Below, piece by piece: positions 15,897-23,494 of a DNA stretch of 64,000 nucleotides. The position numbers and the translations under genes were made by a program. Source of the stretch: Asticcacaulis sp. YBE204 (GTDB lineage: Bacteria > Pseudomonadota > Alphaproteobacteria > Caulobacterales > Caulobacteraceae); contig NZ_AWGF01000009.1 in assembly GCF_000495855.1 (NCBI RefSeq), positions 1 through 64,000 of the forward strand, read 5' to 3'. The notes under the pieces were generated by a model, which was given only the letters and a program-made list of their open reading frames with translations, had not been told where the DNA came from and searched no databases. Each line of letters begins with the position of its first letter. Position 1 is the first letter of the stretch.

Positions 15897-18638
15897 ATGG
15901 CGAAGGGCATCAGCCGTCGTATGGCCTTGGGTGCGGCCTCGGCGCTGGCCGGGGCGGCCAGCCTGCCGTCCGGCGCGTGGGCCGCCGCATCGGTCAGGCC
16001 CGTCAATCTGCGCATCGAATGGCTGACGGCGCCGCGCGGCATCGATACCCGCCGCCCGCGCTTTCGCTGGGAGATCGTGGCCCCCGAAGGGGCGCGCGAT
16101 GTGATGCCGGGGATATCGCGCGTGATCGTCGCGTCGAGCGAAGCGGCGGTGAACCGCCGTCAGGGCGATGTGTGGGACAGCGGCCTGCAAAAGGGGCGCC
16201 TGGACACGCAGCCGAAAACGCCGCTCAAGCTGGCGTCGCACACGCCCTATTACTGGGCGGTGGTCACCGACGGCCAATGGAGCGAGGCCGCGCAATTTGT
16301 GACGGGGGTTATCGATCCCTCCGAATGGCAGGGCCAATGGATCGCCGCCAAGACCGACCCTGTACCCGGAACGCATGTCCGCGGCATGAACATGGTCCTG
16401 ACCCCGCCGGAAGAAACCGTTCTGCCGATTTTCCGTACCGACTTCGACGCCGGAAAGGTCGCGCGCGCCGTGGTATCGGTGACCGGGCTGGGGCATTTCG
16501 AGTTGACCGTCAACGGCAAGCCGGTGACCGACAGCCTGCTCAATCCCGGCTGGACCGAATACGACCGCACCATCTATTACACCACCTACGACGTGACGAA
16601 GCTGGTGAATACCGGCGGCAACCGGCTGGGGGTGTGGCTCGGCAACGGCATGTACAATGCCGAACGCGTCAAGGGTCGCAAGACCAAGTTCAGCCACAGC
16701 TACGGCAAGCCGAAATTCAGCCTGCACCTCAGCCTGTTCATGGCCGACGGGTCGGTGAAACGCATCGTCAGCGACAAAACCTGGCAGGTCAGCGAGGGGC
16801 CGATCCTGTTTTCGTCGATCTTCGGCGGTGAAGATGTCGATGCGCGGCGCGAACGCCCCGACTGGGATACGCTGGCGGACACCACGACCGACGGCTGGCG
16901 GGCGGCGCTGGAAGTGCCTGCGCCCAAGGGCAGGCTGCGCGCCCAGCCGATCCCGCAGGTGCGTCAGCATCAGCGCTTCGAGACCGTCGCCATCACAGAG
17001 CCGAAACCCGGTGTCTTCGTCTACGATCTGGGGCAGAACTTTGCTGGGCGACCGGACGTGGTGGTGCGCGGACCGGCAGGCGCGACGGTGCGTATCCGGC
17101 CTTTCGAGACGCCGGGCGAGGACGGCATGGTCTGGCAGCGCAGTTTCAATGCGGGGCCGGAAAAAGGCTGGGTGGAGTATAATTACACGTTGGCCGGACG
17201 CGGCGAGGAACGCTTCGTGCCGCGCTTCAACTACCACGGCTTTCGTTATCTCCAGATCGAAGGCGCGGCACCGAAAGGCAAGGTCAGTGCCGGGCAGGCG
17301 GAAATCGTCTCGGTCGCCGGTCAGTTCTGCTACACCGATCTGCCGCAGACGGGACGTTTCGCATGCAGCGACCCACTGTTCGGGCGCATCCATCGCCTGA
17401 TCGAACGGGCCGTGCTGAGCAATGCCTATAGCGTCCTGACTGACTGTCCGCACCGCGAAAAGCTCGGCTGGCTGGAGCAGAACCACCTCAATGCCCTGAC
17501 GGTGTTCTATAACCGTGACGCGGTGACGATGTACGAGAAGATGGTTCACGATATCAACGACACGCAGAAAACCGACGGCATGGTGCCAGGCATCGCACCG
17601 GAATATATGCAGTTCCTGAACCCCGACGGCAGCGATCAGGACGCGCGCAATTCGCCGGAATGGGGCGGTGCGGTGGCGCTGGCGACGTGGGCGGCTTATC
17701 GGCAATACGGCGATCCTCAGGTGCTGGCGGACGGCTATCCGGCCATGCGGCGCTATGCCGATTATCTCGCCTCCCGCGCCGACGGGCATATCGTCGATTT
17801 CGGGCTCGGCGACTGGTACGACATGGCGCCCGACGGCAAGCTGGGTCCGTCGCGCCTGACCCACCGCGCGTTGAGCGGCACGGCGACCTATATTCAGGTG
17901 CTCGAGACCTTGAGCAAGGTGGCGATGGTGCTGAAGCGTCCCGCCACTGAAATTGCCGATGCCACGCGCCGCCACGCCGCGGTGCGCGACGCCTTCAATG
18001 CCCGCTTCTTCAAACCCGATACCGGCAGTTACGACCGCGACAGCCAGACGGCCAATGCCATGCCGCTGGCCCTCGGCATCGTGCCTGCGGGGCAGGAACA
18101 ACGTGTGCTGGCGGCGCTGGTCAAGGCCGTGCGCGCCAGCGGCAATGGCGTCACCGCGGGCGATGTCGGCTTCCATTACGTCGTGCGGGCCCTGATGATG
18201 TACGGCCGCGACGACGTGCTGTTCGACATGCTGTCGGTCACCGACCGGCCTAGCTACGGCTACCAGCTGGCCAAGGGGGCGACGGCGCTGACCGAGGCAT
18301 GGAACGCCGACCCGACCAAGTCGCTCAACCACTTCATGCTGGGGCACGGCGAAGGCTGGCTCTATGGCGGGATCGGCGGCATCCACGTCGATTTCGCCGA
18401 TGCCGAAGGCCGCGTCATTACCGTTGCGCCGAAGCCGGTCGGCACTCTGACCGCCGCCGATGTGGCGCACACGACCGTCTTCGGCGAGGTGCGCAGCCGC
18501 TGGAAACGCGAGGGCAAGACCATCAATATGGAGGTCGATATCCCGCCGGGGGCGAAGGCCCGCATCGTCGTGCCGGGGGCGAAGGCCGCCCGGTTTGTCG
18601 GCTCCGGTCACTATCGTTTTACAGGAGCGGTCGCATGA
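15897..18638 (+). CDS. GH78 alpha-L-rhamnosidase, Tat-exported
   Basis: A 913-residue alpha-rhamnosidase. The leader MAKGISRRMALGAASALAGAA is twin-arginine. The N-terminal Ig-like and jelly-roll domains show VNLRIEWLTAPRGIDTRRPRFRW and VSVTGLGHFELTVNGKPV, typical of the family. The (alpha/alpha)6 catalytic domain begins about residue 470 and has DCPHREKLGWLE at 516-527, containing the expected acidic pair. EAWNADPTKSLNHFMLGHGEGWLY completes the catalytic cleft. It hydrolyses terminal alpha-L-rhamnose from rhamnogalacturonan or its side chains in the periplasm. It starts 40 bp after the aldolase gene and its TGA overlaps the ATG of the MFS gene by four bases, so it is translationally coupled to the transporter. 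Confidence 0.92.
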   Translation: MAKGISRRMALGAASALAGAASLPSGAWAAASVRPVNLRIEWLTAPRGIDTRRPRFRWEIVAPEGARDVMPGISRVIVASSEAAVNRRQGDVWDSGLQKGRLDTQPKTPLKLASHTPYYWAVVTDGQWSEAAQFVTGVIDPSEWQGQWIAAKTDPVPGTHVRGMNMVLTPPEETVLPIFRTDFDAGKVARAVVSVTGLGHFELTVNGKPVTDSLLNPGWTEYDRTIYYTTYDVTKLVNTGGNRLGVWLGNGMYNAERVKGRKTKFSHSYGKPKFSLHLSLFMADGSVKRIVSDKTWQVSEGPILFSSIFGGEDVDARRERPDWDTLADTTTDGWRAALEVPAPKGRLRAQPIPQVRQHQRFETVAITEPKPGVFVYDLGQNFAGRPDVVVRGPAGATVRIRPFETPGEDGMVWQRSFNAGPEKGWVEYNYTLAGRGEERFVPRFNYHGFRYLQIEGAAPKGKVSAGQAEIVSVAGQFCYTDLPQTGRFACSDPLFGRIHRLIERAVLSNAYSVLTDCPHREKLGWLEQNHLNALTVFYNRDAVTMYEKMVHDINDTQKTDGMVPGIAPEYMQFLNPDGSDQDARNSPEWGGAVALATWAAYRQYGDPQVLADGYPAMRRYADYLASRADGHIVDFGLGDWYDMAPDGKLGPSRLTHRALSGTATYIQVLETLSKVAMVLKRPATEIADATRRHAAVRDAFNARFFKPDTGSYDRDSQTANAMPLALGIVPAGQEQRVLAALVKAVRASGNGVTAGDVGFHYVVRALMMYGRDDVLFDMLSVTDRPSYGYQLAKGATALTEAWNADPTKSLNHFMLGHGEGWLYGGIGGIHVDFADAEGRVITVAPKPVGTLTAADVAHTTVFGEVRSRWKREGKTINMEVDIPPGAKARIVVPGAKAARFVGSGHYRFTGAVA

Positions 18639-19915
18639 GATCCCTGACCTCGGTTCAACGCCTGTCGCTGGTGCTGCTGGTGATTACCGGCGCGCTCAAC
18701 TATCTCGACCGCAGCGCCCTGTCGGTCACCAATGCCGCCATTCGCGAAGAGATGGGCCTGTCGCCGATCGAAATGGGGCTTCTGCTGTCGGCCTTTTCGT
18801 GGAGCTATGCGATCGCGCAATTGCCGGTCGGCGGGCTGATCGACCGGTATAGGCCACGCCTGTTCCTGACGCTGGGGGTGGCCTTCTGGTCGATTGCGCA
18901 GGCTTTGTGCGGGCTGGTCACCAGCTTTGCCACCTTCCTTGGCGCGCGCATCCTGCTGGGGGTAGGGGAGTCGCCGCAATATCCGACGGCGGCGCGGGTG
19001 GTCAGCGACTGGTTTCCGCCGGAAAAGCGCGGCTTCCCGACGGGGGTGTTCAATTCGGCCTCCCCGCTGGGGACGGCCATAGCGCCGCCCTTGCTCAGCG
19101 TGTTTCTGGTGCTGTGGGGCTGGCGCGCCGTGTTCGTCGTGCTGGGCGTCGCCGGGCTGTTCGTCGCGGCTTTGTGGTGGGCGGCCTATCGCAATCCGGA
19201 AGACGTGAAGCTGTCGGACGAAGATCGCGCCAAGATCAGCCTTGCCGCCGAAGAAAAGAAAGCTTCCGGCGGGATCAAGGCGTGGGGGGCGCTGTTCAGA
19301 CATGCGACGACCTGGGGCATGATTTTCGGTTTCTTTGGCTCGGTCTATCTCAACTGGCTGTATCTGAGCTGGCTGCCCAACTACCTCCAGATGGAACGCG
19401 GCATGGACACCATCCGGTCCGGGTTTGCCGCTTTCGTACCTTTCTTCTTCGGCTTTATCGGTTGTCTGGTGGCGGGCGGATTATCCGACCGGCTGGTCAA
19501 GCTTACAGGCTCGACGGTCAAGGGGCGTAAATATCTGGCCATCGGGGCGATGTTCGGCATGGCAGCCTTCACCGTCCCCGCCGCGCTGGTTCAGAGCAAC
19601 ACGCTGGCGCTGGCCTGTATCTCCGCCGTCATCTTCCTCGCCAATGTCGCCAGCGTCGGCTCGTGGGCGCTGGTCTCCGCCGTCGCGCCGCCGACCCAGG
19701 TCGCCTCATTGGGCGGCTTGCAGAACTTCGGCGGCTTTATCGGCGGGGCGCTGGCCCCTATCGTCACCGGCTATATCGTGCAGACGACCGGCAGCTTCGT
19801 GCCCGCGCTTCTGGTGGGTGCCGCGGCGGCCAGCCTGTCGGCGCTGGTCTATCTGTTCGTGGTGCGCAAACCGATTGCGCCCGATTCTGATCTGTCCGTG
19901 GAGACCTTCACATGA
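18635..19915 (+). CDS. MFS transporter, ACS (anion/sugar-acid symporter) type
   Basis: A 426-residue, 12-helix inner-membrane carrier. The ATG at 18635 overlaps the GH78 stop (ATGA). LNYLDRSALSVTNAAIREEMGLSP in helix 1 and its loop, the motif-A-like segment GGLIDRYRPRLFLTLG, and GARILLGVGESPQYPTAARVVSDWFPPEKRG match the ACS/phthalate-permease group, which includes hexuronate and glucarate carriers. It therefore most likely imports an acidic mono- or disaccharide released by the exported enzymes of this operon. That suits the aldolase two genes upstream, whose family uses sugar acids. The exact substrate cannot be read from sequence. Confidence 0.9.
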   Translation: MRSLTSVQRLSLVLLVITGALNYLDRSALSVTNAAIREEMGLSPIEMGLLLSAFSWSYAIAQLPVGGLIDRYRPRLFLTLGVAFWSIAQALCGLVTSFATFLGARILLGVGESPQYPTAARVVSDWFPPEKRGFPTGVFNSASPLGTAIAPPLLSVFLVLWGWRAVFVVLGVAGLFVAALWWAAYRNPEDVKLSDEDRAKISLAAEEKKASGGIKAWGALFRHATTWGMIFGFFGSVYLNWLYLSWLPNYLQMERGMDTIRSGFAAFVPFFFGFIGCLVAGGLSDRLVKLTGSTVKGRKYLAIGAMFGMAAFTVPAALVQSNTLALACISAVIFLANVASVGSWALVSAVAPPTQVASLGGLQNFGGFIGGALAPIVTGYIVQTTGSFVPALLVGAAAASLSALVYLFVVRKPIAPDSDLSVETFT

Positions 19916-21045
19916 GACGCCTGTTTCTGAAATCCGTTGCTGCCGGGGCGTTGGCGGCGATCCTTCCATTGCCGCTGCGCGCGCAAACCCAGCAAGCCGA
20001 CGCCGAGAAGTTCGCGCCTGAGCCGGTCAAATCCGGCGGCGCGATCCTCAGCCGGGTCAACACCTACGACAGCGCGCCCTATATCGAGCCGCACGCCTCG
20101 ACCCTCGTCGAGACGCGGGCGAAGACGATCCTCGCGGCGTGGTTCGGCGGCACCAAGGAACGCAATCCGGACGTCGGCATCTGGCTGGCGCGCCTGCAAA
20201 ACGGCACATGGTCGCCCGGAGTCGAGGTCGCCAATGGCGTTCAGGGCGACGGGACGCGGTTGCCGACGTGGAACCCGGTCCTGTTTCAGGATCCGACCGG
20301 CGACCTGCACCTGTTCTACAAGATAGGCCCCAGTCCGCAAAAATGGTGGGGCATGGTGATCAGTTCCTCTGATGACGGCAAGACATGGACCAAGCCGCGC
20401 CGCCTGCCGGACGGTATTCTGGGCCCCATCAAGAACAAGCCTGTGGTCCTGTCCGACGGGTCGTGGCTGTCGCCGTCGAGCACCGAAGGCGGCGAGGGCA
20501 TGGACGGTTCGACCAATGTCAGCTGGCGGCTGCATTTCGAGCGCTCGACCGACAAGGGGCAGAGCTGGACGAAGACCGCGCCCGTGCGGTCGAAAGTCTC
20601 GATCGAAGCCATTCAGCCCAGCGTCCTGTTCCACAAGGACGGGCGGCTTGAGGCCATCGCCCGGACGCGACAGGGCGCGTTGGGGATGACGTGGTCGAAG
20701 GACAACGGCCTGACCTGGAGCAGCATCGCCGCTATCGACCTGCCCAATCCCAATTCGGGCACTGACGCCGTGACGCTGAAGGACGGGCGGCAACTGCTGG
20801 TCTATAACCATTCCGGCCACCGTCCGGACGAGCCGGGCAAGGGCGACCGCTGGCCGCTCAATATCGCCCTGTCGGACGACGGCATCCACTGGCGCAATGT
20901 CCTGACGCTGGAGGACAAGCCGCTGGTGTCGGGCTACGCCTATCCGGCGGTGATCCAGTCCTCCGATGGCCTGCTGCACATCACCTACACCGTAGGCCGC
21001 CGCCGTATCCGCCACGTCGTCATCGATCCGAAAAAGCTGGTCTGA
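19912..21045 (+). CDS. Sialidase-fold (BNR repeat) exported protein
   Basis: A 377-residue protein of the BNR_2/exo-alpha-sialidase superfamily, overlapping the MFS stop by four bases. The leader MRRLFLKSVAAGALAAILPLPLRAQ is Tat-like. Four Asp boxes are visible (SDDGKTW, STDKGQSW, SKDNGLTW, LSDDGIHW), giving a six-bladed propeller. Other conserved stretches are HASTLVETRAKTILAAWFGGTKE and GILGPIKNKPVVLSDGSWLSPSSTEG. The RIP segment of true sialidases is not seen, so sialic acid is not a safe call. This superfamily group is common in plant-polysaccharide clusters. With an ulosonic-acid-type aldolase and an anion carrier in the same operon, a Kdo- or Dha-releasing role is possible; this is inference. 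Confidence 0.8.
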   Translation: MRRLFLKSVAAGALAAILPLPLRAQTQQADAEKFAPEPVKSGGAILSRVNTYDSAPYIEPHASTLVETRAKTILAAWFGGTKERNPDVGIWLARLQNGTWSPGVEVANGVQGDGTRLPTWNPVLFQDPTGDLHLFYKIGPSPQKWWGMVISSSDDGKTWTKPRRLPDGILGPIKNKPVVLSDGSWLSPSSTEGGEGMDGSTNVSWRLHFERSTDKGQSWTKTAPVRSKVSIEAIQPSVLFHKDGRLEAIARTRQGALGMTWSKDNGLTWSSIAAIDLPNPNSGTDAVTLKDGRQLLVYNHSGHRPDEPGKGDRWPLNIALSDDGIHWRNVLTLEDKPLVSGYAYPAVIQSSDGLLHITYTVGRRRIRHVVIDPKKLV

Positions 21046-21118
21046 GACGTACCGAAATTTCATCGATAATCATATTACATATTATATTTTATTGTATGTA
21101 AGCCGGTGTTATATTATG

Positions 21119-21333
21119 AATTTCGGTATCGATGTCGTCAGTGTTCCTCAGGTCCTTTCCGGACCTCATCCCTCTCCTGAAAGGACGTGAGGCGGTGCTG
21201 GCGGCCCCTGTCCCTTGCGCGCGGAAATTCCGGTTTTGGCCGCATGGATCTTCAGGGCTATGGCTGTAGGGTGCCACGGGTCGATAGATGATCCTTTTTA
21301 CCGGAGGGCGATCCGTCGCCCTCCGTTTTTTTT
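21119..21333 (+). ncRNA. Possible small RNA or long structured 3' UTR
   Basis: No credible gene lies between 21046 and 21573. An AT-rich stretch (21059-21118, with TTACATA/TATGTAA arms at 21075-21081 and 21095-21101) is followed by GC-rich sequence ending in a strong terminator. Inside is a hairpin with eight-base arms, 21152-21159 and 21179-21186. Its loop contains the CU-rich TCCCTCTCCT, complementary to ribosome binding sites, as seen in some alphaproteobacterial sRNAs. It could equally be the trailer of the upstream operon. Low confidence. Confidence 0.25.
21302..21333 (+). terminator. Strong intrinsic terminator
   Basis: Perfect ten-base arms CGGAGGGCGA/TCGCCCTCCG with a four-base loop followed by eight T residues. 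It terminates plus-strand transcription of the operon ending at 21045 or of the candidate small RNA. Confidence 0.85.
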
Positions 21334-21368
21334 CATCATTTGGCGGCAGGGATTTGTGTGACATAATC

Positions 21369-21420
21369 CAGATCGGAATGACTTCGATAGAATCGTCATT
21401 CCGATCTGATTTTTGTTTTG
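21369..21420 (+). terminator. Second hairpin with T-rich tail
   Basis: Fourteen-base arms, 21369-21382 against 21395-21408, with a 12-base loop, followed by ATTTTTGTTTTG. Probably a backup terminator insulating the GntR gene; a regulator site is the alternative. Confidence 0.6.
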
Positions 21421-21573
21421 TCGCGATATTATCGTCGAAAACCGCTTACACTTTTGGCTTCGCCTAATGGCTTCGCCGAACTTCGTTTCGACATATCGCT
21501 CTAACGGCTATGGCTGAGCTCTTAGCTATGCTAAGTCTCACGCCCTGTGTGAATCGCTCCGAGGGATACCGCT

Positions 21574-22305
21574 TTGGCCGCAAACGATTTTTCTGCTCGT
21601 CAGACGCGTCGGCGACCGCGTCTCGCCGTGGCGGTGGTGGAAGACCTGGTGACGGCCATCGTTACCGAAGTCTATGCGGCGGGATCGGCCTTGCCTCCGG
21701 AAAACATCCTCTGCGACATGTTCGAAGTCAGCCGCACCGTGGTGCGCGAAGCGACGACGGCTCTTACGGAAAAGGGGCTGGTCGTGTCGCAGCAGGGCCG
21801 CGGCACCATCGTGCAGGCCCAGACGCACTGGAACCTGCTCGATCCGATGGTGCTGGGGGCCCTGTTCCAGCGCGAGGACGGCCTGGGCTATCTCGACAAT
21901 CTGGTCGAAATCCGCGTCGCCCTCGAAGCGTCGATGGCGGCCAAGGTGGCGCGCAAGGCCAGCGACGCCGACCTGGCCGAACTGAAGGTCCAGATGGCGA
22001 AGCTCGGCGGGCTGGTGTCCGAGCCGGTGACCTATGTCGTCGAGGACGTGGTGCTGCACCACATGATCATGCGCATTTCCGGCGACCGTCTGAGCGAGGC
22101 GATCATCAACGGGATTCAGGGTCGCGCGCTCAGCAATTTCGCCTATGCGGGCAAGCTGACCCTCGATCATATCCGCGACACGCACGAGGCGCATCAGAAG
22201 GTCTATGACGCCATCGTGGCCCGCGATCCCGACGGGGCAGCGCGCGCCATGCGCGACCATATCGAATCGTCGTGGCGCAAGCGTCGTCCGCAATCCATCA
22301 GCTAA
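21574..22305 (+). CDS. GntR/FadR-type transcriptional regulator
   Basis: A 243-residue repressor-type regulator beginning with TTG at 21574, with GAGGGA as ribosome site. Residues 18-80 form the winged helix: VVEDLVTAIVTEVYAAGSALPPENILCDMFEVSRTVVREATTALTEKGLVVSQQGRGTIV. The C-terminal all-helical FCD domain shows the metal-binding pattern (LEIR-type Asp/Asn at LVEIRVALEAS, His pair in DVVLHHMIMRISG, and HEAHQKVYDAI). FCD regulators usually sense sugar acids or organic acids, so it may control the neighbouring pectin genes. A short inverted repeat CTTAGC/GCTAAG at 21521-21535 upstream could be its own operator. It is separated from both neighbours by terminators or a strand switch, hence monocistronic. 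Confidence 0.9.
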   Translation: MAANDFSARQTRRRPRLAVAVVEDLVTAIVTEVYAAGSALPPENILCDMFEVSRTVVREATTALTEKGLVVSQQGRGTIVQAQTHWNLLDPMVLGALFQREDGLGYLDNLVEIRVALEASMAAKVARKASDADLAELKVQMAKLGGLVSEPVTYVVEDVVLHHMIMRISGDRLSEAIINGIQGRALSNFAYAGKLTLDHIRDTHEAHQKVYDAIVARDPDGAARAMRDHIESSWRKRRPQSIS

Positions 22306-22312
22306 AACCGGG

Positions 22313-22990
22313 TCAGCTGCTGTTGAAGGGTATCCGGGGCGGGCGTTTGGCGGCGGGATTGTCGTAGGGCCTGTCCGGATCATAAGGCGCGCCGTCGGGC
22401 CAGAACCCCGTGGCCTCGGCGGTTTCAATCACAGCCAGATCGGGCACGGTGACCGGCCGGTTGCGGTCAAAGGGCGAGCCGTCATCAAAGTGGCCTTTGA
22501 AGGCGTCGCGCTTGTATTTCATCGACAACAGTTTTTCGAGAAGCCGCTGGCGGTAGCTGTCTTTCGGCTTTTCAGCCTCGATTTCGCGCTCGATTTCATC
22601 GAGTTGGGCCGAGGTCAGCGACTTGGGCGGGGCGTAAAGCTGCGTCCACAGCCGCTCGGTGGCCAGAATAAACCGCCCCGCGCGTTCGCCTTCGAGGAAA
22701 TCGGTGGGTTTGGGCAGGGCGCGAACGGCCTGAACGATCAGGTCGGCCTGATCGCGCAGGCGCTGACGTGCCGGACGGATGGTGTCGCGCTGATCGGGGC
22801 GGGTGACGCGCATCAGCACGACGTCGGCAACCCGGATCATGCGGACGGCGCGCTCGCCATCGAGATAGGTTTCCGGCAGGTCGATGTCTTCGATGGCCTC
22901 GGCGATTTCGGCCGCAAATTCGCGCAGCTCCGCGCGGCGCTGTCTCAGTGCGCGGGCGTCGTCGTCCGGGTTGAAGCCATGATCGTCCAT
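22313..22990 (-). CDS. Hypothetical protein, charged and helical
   Basis: A 225-residue protein I do not recognise beyond resemblance to uncharacterised Caulobacterales proteins. It is rich in Arg, Glu, Asp and Ala, has no leader or membrane segment, and is probably helical at the start (ARALRQRRAELREFAAEIAEAIEDI). Two similar segments, LPETYLDGERAVRMIRVADVVLMRV and PTDFLEGERAGRFILATERLWTQL, suggest an internal duplication. The C-terminal part is Pro- and Asp-rich (WPDGAPYDPDRPYDNP). Its stop lies seven bases from the GntR stop, in convergent orientation, with no clear terminator between. Codon use looks like the neighbours, so it is likely a real gene. Confidence 0.7.
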   Translation of the reverse strand: MDDHGFNPDDDARALRQRRAELREFAAEIAEAIEDIDLPETYLDGERAVRMIRVADVVLMRVTRPDQRDTIRPARQRLRDQADLIVQAVRALPKPTDFLEGERAGRFILATERLWTQLYAPPKSLTSAQLDEIEREIEAEKPKDSYRQRLLEKLLSMKYKRDAFKGHFDDGSPFDRNRPVTVPDLAVIETAEATGFWPDGAPYDPDRPYDNPAAKRPPRIPFNSS

Positions 22991-23035
22991 CGCTTCATGT
23001 TACGCTGCGGCGTTTGTGGGAGGGTAAGTTCAAGG

Positions 23036-23400
23036 TTTTCCACAGATGGCCACAGATGCACACAGATGGTGCGGGTGATGGTGAGGGCGGATAAGTGGGA
23101 GCTTGAGCGCGCGTAGCGCCAGATAAGAGATTGGCCACGGATATCCGAGTCACAGGCGCTACCGATGCCCCACAAAGGACGTGTTCGCCGCGCTTGCGCG
23201 GCATCCGTGCCTTATCTGTGGCTAAAAACCTTTGGTAACGACATCAGGCAGGAAGAGGGAGAACCACAGATTACACAGATTTCACAGATTAGGTTCGTTG
23301 CGGTTTGCGAGGATAAGTCTCAAACACCGTGTGTGCGGTGTCTCATGAATGACGCGCCTTGGCGCGTCTAATCTGTGAAATCTGTGTAATCTGTGGTTTC
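23036..23400. repeat. Composite CACAGAT inverted-repeat element
   Basis: The 504-bp gap 22991-23494 holds no gene but many CACAGAT/ATCTGTG units. The core is a perfect 30-bp inverted repeat: 23262-23291 against 23369-23398, with a 77-bp centre that itself folds (CACCG...CGGTG near 23325, GACGCGCC/GGCGCGTC at 23351-23368). To the left, CCACAGATGGCCACAGATG (about 23039-23057), AGATAAG near 23121 and CTTATCTGTGG near 23213 form a second, looser inverted set. Similar dispersed repeats built from these words occur in many environmental bacterial genomes. It looks like a non-autonomous palindromic element rather than an insertion sequence, as no transposase is present. Confidence 0.7.
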
Positions 23401-23494
23401 AAACCTTGCGGACCTTGCCACCCGGCACAGACCCGACCGATCATAAAGACCATCTGTGGCCATCCGGGGAGAACGTCCCGTCTCCCTCACCGCA

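Noticed and set aside
15720-18611. A 963-codon open frame on the minus strand opposite GH78
   Set aside because: Composition is typical of a GC shadow, while the plus strand encodes an unmistakable rhamnosidase.
19912-21045. Calling the propeller protein a sialidase that acts on sialic acid
   Set aside because: Asp boxes support the fold, but the RIP arginine segment of true sialidases is not visible and the context is plant polysaccharide.
21089-21364. A 91-codon minus-strand frame between the sialidase-fold gene and the GntR gene
   Set aside because: It runs through a perfect intrinsic terminator and has no ribosome site or recognisable domain.
23036-23400. CACAGAT repeats as a possible CRISPR array
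   Set aside because: Units are short, irregularly spaced and mainly inverted, with no constant-length spacers and no cas genes.
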